Below are positions 59,633 through 64,000 of a stretch of DNA of 64,000 nucleotides, one piece after another (position 1 is the first letter of the stretch; each line of letters starts with the position of its first letter). The stretch comes from Streptomyces sp. NBC_01255 (GTDB lineage: Bacteria; Actinomycetota; Actinomycetes; Streptomycetales; Streptomycetaceae). Location: contig NZ_CP108474.1 of NCBI RefSeq assembly GCF_036226445.1, positions 5,084,001-5,148,000 of the forward strand, given 5' to 3'. Position numbers and translations under genes: made by a program. The notes beneath the pieces are model-generated. The model did no database searches. It saw nothing but the letters and a program-made list of their open reading frames with translations, and was not told the origin of the DNA.

Positions 59633-61465
59633 ATGACGCAGCCACCTCCGCCCCCGCCGAACCAGCCCCCGGATCCCCAGGGCGGCTTCGGCGCCCCCAC
59701 GCCCCCGCAGCAGCCGCCGGGTTACGGCTACCCCCAGCAGCCGGAGCCGGGTTACGGCTATCCGCAGCAGCCGCCGGCCCCGCAGCCCGAGCCCGGTTAC
59801 GGCTACCCGCAGCAGCAGCAGCAGCCGACGGCCCCGCAGCAGTCCCCGTACGGCTATCCGACGCCCCCGCAGCAGCCGGGCCAGCAGCCGGTCCCGCCCC
59901 CGTACGGCTACCCGGCCCAGCCGCAGCAGCCCTACGGCGGCTACCCGCAGACCGCCCCGGTCCCGGCCGTGGCGCCTGGCGGAAAGAAGCTGTCGGCGCA
60001 GCTCCAGATCGTGATCGCGGCGGCCGTCGCCGTCGTCCTGATCGTCGGTGTCGGCATCTGGTACGCCAACTCCGGGAGCGGCGGCGACGACAAGAACCCC
60101 GTCAGCTCGGCCGGCACCTCCCAGGGCACCGGCGGACAGACCGGCGGGTCCGGCGGTTCGAACGGTGTGGGCGGCGACGGCAAGGAGAAGGCCCCGGCGG
60201 TCACCCAGTCGAAGGAGGTCTTCCGCATCGGTCTGCCGAAGGTCCCCGACACCACCGACGTCTCCGGTTCCTGGGTCACCGACAAGGCGTTCGTGAAGAC
60301 CGGCGTGAACTCCGTCGTCGGCTACGACCTCGACAAGGGCACGGTCCTGTGGACGCTCCCGCTGACCGGACAGGTCTGCGGCGCGTCCCGGCACACGACC
60401 GCCGACCACAAGGTGGCGATCCTCTTCGAGGCCACCAAGCGGGTCGCGCCGCGCTACTACCAGCCCTGCACCGAGGTCGGCATGGTCGACCTCGGCACCG
60501 GCAAGCTGCTGTGGTCGAGCTCCGTCACCGGCGGTTCCGCGGGTGACGCGAAGGCCCGGTTCAGCGAGGTCACGCTCAGCGGGCAGACCGTCGCGGCCGG
60601 CGGCACCGACGGAGGCGCGGCCTTCGACGCCGCCAACGGCAACCCGCGCTGGAAGCCGCAGGCCAACGACCAGGACTGCTTCGACCTGGGCTACGGCGGC
60701 GGCGCGGGCCTCGTCGCGGTCCGCAAGTGCGGTCCGTTCGAGAGCCAGTACGTGCTGATCCAGAACCTCAACCCGACCACGGGCGCCCCGCTCTCGCAGT
60801 ACAAGATGCCGACCGGCGTGAAGTACGCGGCGGTCGTCTCCACCAAGCCGCTGGTCGTCGCGGCCGACGTCGGCGACAGCGCCGGTGACGGCAGCGGCAT
60901 CTCGGACTTCTTCTCGATCGACGAGAAGACCGGCAAGCTGAAGGCGAAGATCACGGCGGACGCCGACCAGTACGGGGCCCGCTGCCGTTCGACCAAGGTC
61001 GAGGCCTGCACGCAGGCGCTCGTCGGCAACGGCCGGCTCTACGTACCGACCGAGGAGCACGAGGGCTCCACCGGCGAGTACGGGGACGAGACGAACGAGA
61101 TCATCGCCTTCGACCTGGCCACCGGCAGGACGGTGCCGGAGAAGGCGGACGCGGGCGACACGTACACGCTGGTCCCGCTGCGCATGGACGGCGGCGACCT
61201 GATCGCGTACAAGGTTCCCCCGTACGACAAGGGCGGTCGGGTCGTGTCCGTCAACGGGGGCACGATGAAGGAGACCGTCCTCCTGGAGAACCCGTCGGAG
61301 AAGTCGACGCGGGAGACGGAGCGGAGCTTCGGCGTGACCGGTAGCGAGTACCTCTACGCCGACGGCCGGTTCTTCGTCTCGAAGACGTACGTCAGCAAGA
61401 CCAGTGACGGCGGCTCCTCGGCCACCGGGGAGTACCTCGCCGTCTCGTACGGCACCAAGGGCTGA
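59633..61465 (+). CDS. Membrane-anchored PQQ-like beta-propeller protein, paralogue, 610 aa
   Basis: This has the same design as its upstream neighbour: a Pro/Gln/Gly/Tyr-rich tail ([17 protein letters not shown] repeats, residues 1-115), one membrane helix (about 122-145, [20 protein letters not shown]), a Gly/Ser linker, then a propeller with [27 protein letters not shown] and [15 protein letters not shown] 59633 lies 13 bases after the first paralogue, so both are in one operon. The tandem pair probably arose by duplication. The role is unknown; envelope sensing or assembly is possible. Confidence 0.85.
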   Translation: MTQPPPPPPNQPPDPQGGFGAPTPPQQPPGYGYPQQPEPGYGYPQQPPAPQPEPGYGYPQQQQQPTAPQQSPYGYPTPPQQPGQQPVPPPYGYPAQPQQPYGGYPQTAPVPAVAPGGKKLSAQLQIVIAAAVAVVLIVGVGIWYANSGSGGDDKNPVSSAGTSQGTGGQTGGSGGSNGVGGDGKEKAPAVTQSKEVFRIGLPKVPDTTDVSGSWVTDKAFVKTGVNSVVGYDLDKGTVLWTLPLTGQVCGASRHTTADHKVAILFEATKRVAPRYYQPCTEVGMVDLGTGKLLWSSSVTGGSAGDAKARFSEVTLSGQTVAAGGTDGGAAFDAANGNPRWKPQANDQDCFDLGYGGGAGLVAVRKCGPFESQYVLIQNLNPTTGAPLSQYKMPTGVKYAAVVSTKPLVVAADVGDSAGDGSGISDFFSIDEKTGKLKAKITADADQYGARCRSTKVEACTQALVGNGRLYVPTEEHEGSTGEYGDETNEIIAFDLATGRTVPEKADAGDTYTLVPLRMDGGDLIAYKVPPYDKGGRVVSVNGGTMKETVLLENPSEKSTRETERSFGVTGSEYLYADGRFFVSKTYVSKTSDGGSSATGEYLAVSYGTKG

Positions 61466-61491
61466 CGGCTGCGGACGGACAGATACAGGTG

Positions 61492-61521
61492 CGGGCCCCT
61501 CCGGTATGCCGGAGGGGCCCG
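61492..61521 (+). terminator. Terminator after the propeller pair
   Basis: A perfect 13-bp stem (61492-61504 with 61509-61521, arm CGGGCCCCTCCGG) with loop TATG lies 27 bases past the stop. The remaining 145 bases before the next gene hold no recognisable gene. Confidence 0.85.
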
Positions 61522-61666
61522 TTCCGTCCGGACGCCACCATGCGGCGCGAGAGCGTGCGGTGACGGCCCGTCGACCGGCGGAACGGGGTTGGGCCGACAT
61601 GGGGTGGGGAGCGTGTACCTTGCCGGGTCTGGCCTGCCGGGTGACGGTGGGCCCGGAGGATGGGGG

Positions 61667-62362
61667 ATGACCGGGATGGGCGTACGGCTCGTGGTCGTGG
61701 ACGACCACCGACTGCTCGCCGAGGCGCTGGCCTCGGCGCTGAAGCTGCGCGGGCACCGGGTGCTCGCGGCGGCGGCGCCGGTGGCCGGGGCGGCGGAGCT
61801 CGTGGTGGCCCGGGCGCCGGAGGTGTGCCTGCTGGGCACCGCAGCCCCGGCCGAGCCGGGCGCCTTCGACGTGATCGCCCGGATCAAGCGGGAGCGGCCG
61901 CAGGTGGCCGTGGTGGTGCTGGGTCCCGTGCCGTCGCCGCGCGGGATCGCGGCGGCCTTCGCGGCCGGGGCCTCGGGGTACGTCCGGCACGACGAGCGCA
62001 TCGAGGGCGTCGAGCGCGCGCTCGTGAAGGCCCGGGCGGGGGAGACGGCGGTGGCGCCGCAGCTGCTCCAGTCGGCCTTCGCGGAGCTGCTCAACCCCTC
62101 GGTGCGGCAGGACGACGAGGGGCAGCGGCTGCTGCGGCTGCTCACCCAGCGGGAGGTGGAGGTCCTCGTCCGGGTCGCGGAGGGGGAGGACACCCGGCTG
62201 ATCGCGGCGGGGATGCGGATCGCGCCGAGCACGGCGCGGACGCATGTGCAGCGGGTCCTGATGAAGCTGGGTGTCGGTTCGCGTCTGGAGGCGGCGGCGC
62301 TCGCGGCCCGCACCGGGCTCCTCGACCGGGCGGTGCCGGTCCAGCGGGGCACCTCCTCGTAA
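61667..62362 (+). CDS. LuxR-type regulator with atypical receiver domain, 231 aa
   Basis: The receiver-like domain covers residues 1-125 (VRLVVVDDHRLLAEALASAL), but the position of the phosphorylated Asp is Gly57 (EVCLLGTAAP where LLD is expected). The LuxR HTH is at about 155-215: LLTQREVEVLVRVAEGEDTRLIAAGMRIAPSTARTHVQRVLMKLGV. No sensor kinase is nearby. It is therefore an orphan, phosphorylation-independent regulator. GGAGGA lies 5 bases before ATG 61667. It precedes gal genes, but a link is not shown. Confidence 0.87.
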   Translation: MTGMGVRLVVVDDHRLLAEALASALKLRGHRVLAAAAPVAGAAELVVARAPEVCLLGTAAPAEPGAFDVIARIKRERPQVAVVVLGPVPSPRGIAAAFAAGASGYVRHDERIEGVERALVKARAGETAVAPQLLQSAFAELLNPSVRQDDEGQRLLRLLTQREVEVLVRVAEGEDTRLIAAGMRIAPSTARTHVQRVLMKLGVGSRLEAAALAARTGLLDRAVPVQRGTSS

Positions 62363-62414
62363 TCCTTCGATCAGCCGTTCGTCCGTCCGTGTGCGCGGGT
62401 GGCGGGCTTCGGCA

Positions 62415-62443
62415 TTGACGGTGATGTGCGAATGTGATTCTTT
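62415..62443 (+). promoter_or_regulatory. Candidate gal promoter
   Basis: TTGACG (62415-62420) with TTCTTT 17 bases later lies in a relatively AT-rich stretch upstream of galT (start 62483). TGTG-containing hexamers around it (TGTGCG, TGTGAT, TTGTGCG) could be regulator sites, as reported for Streptomyces galP1. The -10 element is poor. Confidence 0.35.
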
Positions 62444-62482
62444 GTGCGTGGTTCTGTTTGATCCCGCCCGGAGGGCACCCCC

Positions 62483-63526
62483 GTGAAGAAGACCGTCACC
62501 ACGCTCGCCGACGGGCGCGAGCTCATCTACTACGACTCGCGCGACGACGCCGTCCGCGACGCCGTCGACCCGCGCCCCCTCACCCCCGTCGTCTCCCGCT
62601 CCGAGATCCGGTACGACGAGCTCACCGGCGACCCCGTCGCCGTCGCCTCGCACCGCCAGGCCCGCACCTACCAGCCGCCGGCGGACGCCTGCCCGCTCTG
62701 CCCCGGCCGGGACGGGCGCGAGAGCGAGATCCCCGCCGCGGGCTACGAGGTGGCGGTCTTCGAGAACCGCTTCCCCTCCCTCTCCGGCGGCTTCGGCCGC
62801 TGCGAGGTCGTCTGCTTCACCGAGGACCACACCGCCTCCTTCGCCGACCTCACCGAGGAGCAGGCCCGGCTCGTCCTCGACGCCTGGACCGACCGGACCG
62901 CCGAGCTCTCCGCGCTGCCCGGCATCGAGCAGGTCTACTGCTTCGAGAACCGCGGCCAGGAGATCGGCGTCACCCTGCCCCACTCGCACGGCCAGATCTA
63001 CGCCTTCCCGTACGTCACGCCCCGCACGGCCCGGATGCGGAGCCGGCTCGACGAGCACCGGGCGGCGACCGGACGGAACCTCTTCGACGACGTCGTCGCC
63101 CGCGAGCGGACCGACGGCGAGCGGGTCGTCCTGGAGACCGAGCACTGGATCGCGTTCGTGCCGTACGCCGCCCACTGGCCGTACGAGGTGCACCTGTACC
63201 CCACGCGCCGGGTGCCCGACCTGCTCGCCCTCGACGAGGCCGCCCGCACAGAGTTCGCACAGGTCTACCTGGAACTCTTGAGGCGCTTCGACCGGCTCTT
63301 CGGCCCGGACGAGCCGCCGACGCCCTACATCGCCGCCTGGCACCAGGCGCCGTTCACGGACGAGCGGCGCGAGGACTTCGGACTGCACCTGGAGCTTTTC
63401 ACCGTCCGACGGGCCTCTGGCAAGCTGAAGTTCCTCGCGGGCACCGAGTCCGGCATGGGCGCGTTCATGAACGACGTACGGCCGGAGGACGCGGCCCGAC
63501 GCATCCGAGAGGTGGCCACCGCATGA
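62483..63526 (+). CDS. galT: Galactose-1-phosphate uridylyltransferase, 347 aa
   Basis: The Leloir-pathway enzyme converts Gal-1-P and UDP-glucose to UDP-galactose and Glc-1-P. The zinc ligands start with CPLCPGRDG (residues about 72-80), and the nucleophile motif is [21 protein letters not shown] and WHQAPF complete the fold pattern. GTG 62483 is preceded by GGAGGG. ATG of galE overlaps its stop by 4 bases. Confidence 0.95.
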   Translation: MKKTVTTLADGRELIYYDSRDDAVRDAVDPRPLTPVVSRSEIRYDELTGDPVAVASHRQARTYQPPADACPLCPGRDGRESEIPAAGYEVAVFENRFPSLSGGFGRCEVVCFTEDHTASFADLTEEQARLVLDAWTDRTAELSALPGIEQVYCFENRGQEIGVTLPHSHGQIYAFPYVTPRTARMRSRLDEHRAATGRNLFDDVVARERTDGERVVLETEHWIAFVPYAAHWPYEVHLYPTRRVPDLLALDEAARTEFAQVYLELLRRFDRLFGPDEPPTPYIAAWHQAPFTDERREDFGLHLELFTVRRASGKLKFLAGTESGMGAFMNDVRPEDAARRIREVATA

Positions 63527-64000
63527 CCACGACCGCGAAGAAGTACCTGGTGACGGGAGGGGCCGGGTACGTGGGCAGCGTCGTCGCCGCCCACCTCCTG
63601 GAGCGGGGCCACCGCGTCACCGTCCTCGACGACCTCTCCACCGGCTTCGCCGAAGGCGTCCCGGAAGGCGCCGAGTTCATCGAGGGCCGCATCCAGGACG
63701 CCGCGCGGTGGCTGGACTCCGGCTACGACGGCGTCCTGCACTTCGCCGCCTTCTCCCAGGTCGGCGAGTCCGTCGCCAAGCCCGAGAAGTACTGGGAGAA
63801 CAACGTCGGCGGCACCATGGCCCTGCTCGCCGCCATGCGCGCGGCCGGGGTCCGCAAGCTCGTCTTCTCCTCCACCGCCGCGACCTACGGCGAGCCCGAG
63901 TCCGTCCCGATCACCGAGACCGCGCCGACCGCGCCCACCAGCCCGTACGGGGCGAGCAAGCTGGCCGTCGACCACATGATCGGCGGGGAGTGCGCCGCGC
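63523..64000 (+). CDS. galE: UDP-glucose 4-epimerase, N-terminal part, cut by the window end
   Basis: It interconverts UDP-galactose and UDP-glucose. The Rossmann NAD motif GGAGYVGS (residues about 12-19), DDLSTG, the NAD-contacting HFAA and the catalytic YGASK (near 140) are all present in the 159 visible residues. ATG 63523 overlaps the galT stop. It continues beyond base 64000; galK probably follows, as in other Streptomyces. Confidence 0.94.
   Translation, partial: MTTTAKKYLVTGGAGYVGSVVAAHLLERGHRVTVLDDLSTGFAEGVPEGAEFIEGRIQDAARWLDSGYDGVLHFAAFSQVGESVAKPEKYWENNVGGTMALLAAMRAAGVRKLVFSSTAATYGEPESVPITETAPTAPTSPYGASKLAVDHMIGGECAA

Noticed and set aside
59609..63388. A 1259-codon open frame on the minus strand
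   Set aside because: It lies opposite two propeller genes, the LuxR-type gene and galT, all with clear motifs. Long antisense frames are normal in DNA of this GC content.

Overview
The window is high-GC actinobacterial DNA whose gene content fits a Streptomyces chromosome: an SsgA-like sporulation protein, a protein O-mannosyltransferase (Pmt), a resuscitation-promoting factor with DUF348 and G5 domains, a galT-galE pair, many GTG starts and 4-bp start/stop overlaps. The organism is inferred from this content; no database search was possible.

Bases 1 to about 16,440 are one end of an integrated, phage-like element. A long leftward early operon of about 20 mostly small genes runs from a Cro-like gene (13675) to the left edge. 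It encodes an ERF-family annealing protein, a replication-initiator-like winged-helix protein, SSB, an HNH endonuclease and several small cysteine-rich proteins. Rightward, a repressor-like HTH gene, a small membrane protein and a large serine integrase form a tight operon. Control sites are readable. A 20-bp operator (TTCCG-N4-CGGAAGGAACA) occurs between repressor and Cro-like gene and again before the HNH-ssb pair. A ribbon-helix-helix gene at 299 carries two copies of its own inverted repeat. Six iterated palindromes lie inside the initiator-like gene and look like a replication origin. The integrase ends 28 bp before exonuclease III (xth), whose 5' end appears to have been replaced by the element, so the lysogen may express xth from element DNA. 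The other end of the element is outside the window.

From 16,441 on is chromosome. 16.4-30 kb: xth; a MerR regulator divergent from a Baeyer-Villiger-type monooxygenase, hydrolase and SDR operon; CsbD; IclR; GNAT; a Tricorn-like protease; a TetR-MMPL efflux pair with twin operators; an SsgE-like protein. 30-40.9 kb: an ECF nickel/cobalt transporter with a Nur-like operator; a serine hydrolase; an ArsR-like regulator; a YbaK protein; a LysE exporter with a 2OG-Fe(II) dioxygenase (possible amino-acid hydroxylation and export); an SDR; then a small secreted protein, an ECF-type sigma factor, a membrane protein and a signal-peptidase homologue lacking its catalytic dyad. 40.9-52.1 kb: DMT transporter, YbaK protein, penicillin-binding protein, pmt, rsmI, tatD, rpfB (behind a leader with three UUCG hairpins), rsmA and ispE, mostly housekeeping genes for the envelope, ribosome and isoprenoids. 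52.1-64 kb: membrane and secreted proteins, an acyltransferase, a VapBC-like pair, an ABC-F protein, two paralogous membrane-anchored beta-propeller proteins, a LuxR-type regulator lacking its phospho-aspartate, galT and the start of galE.

No tRNA, rRNA, CRISPR array or insertion sequence was found.
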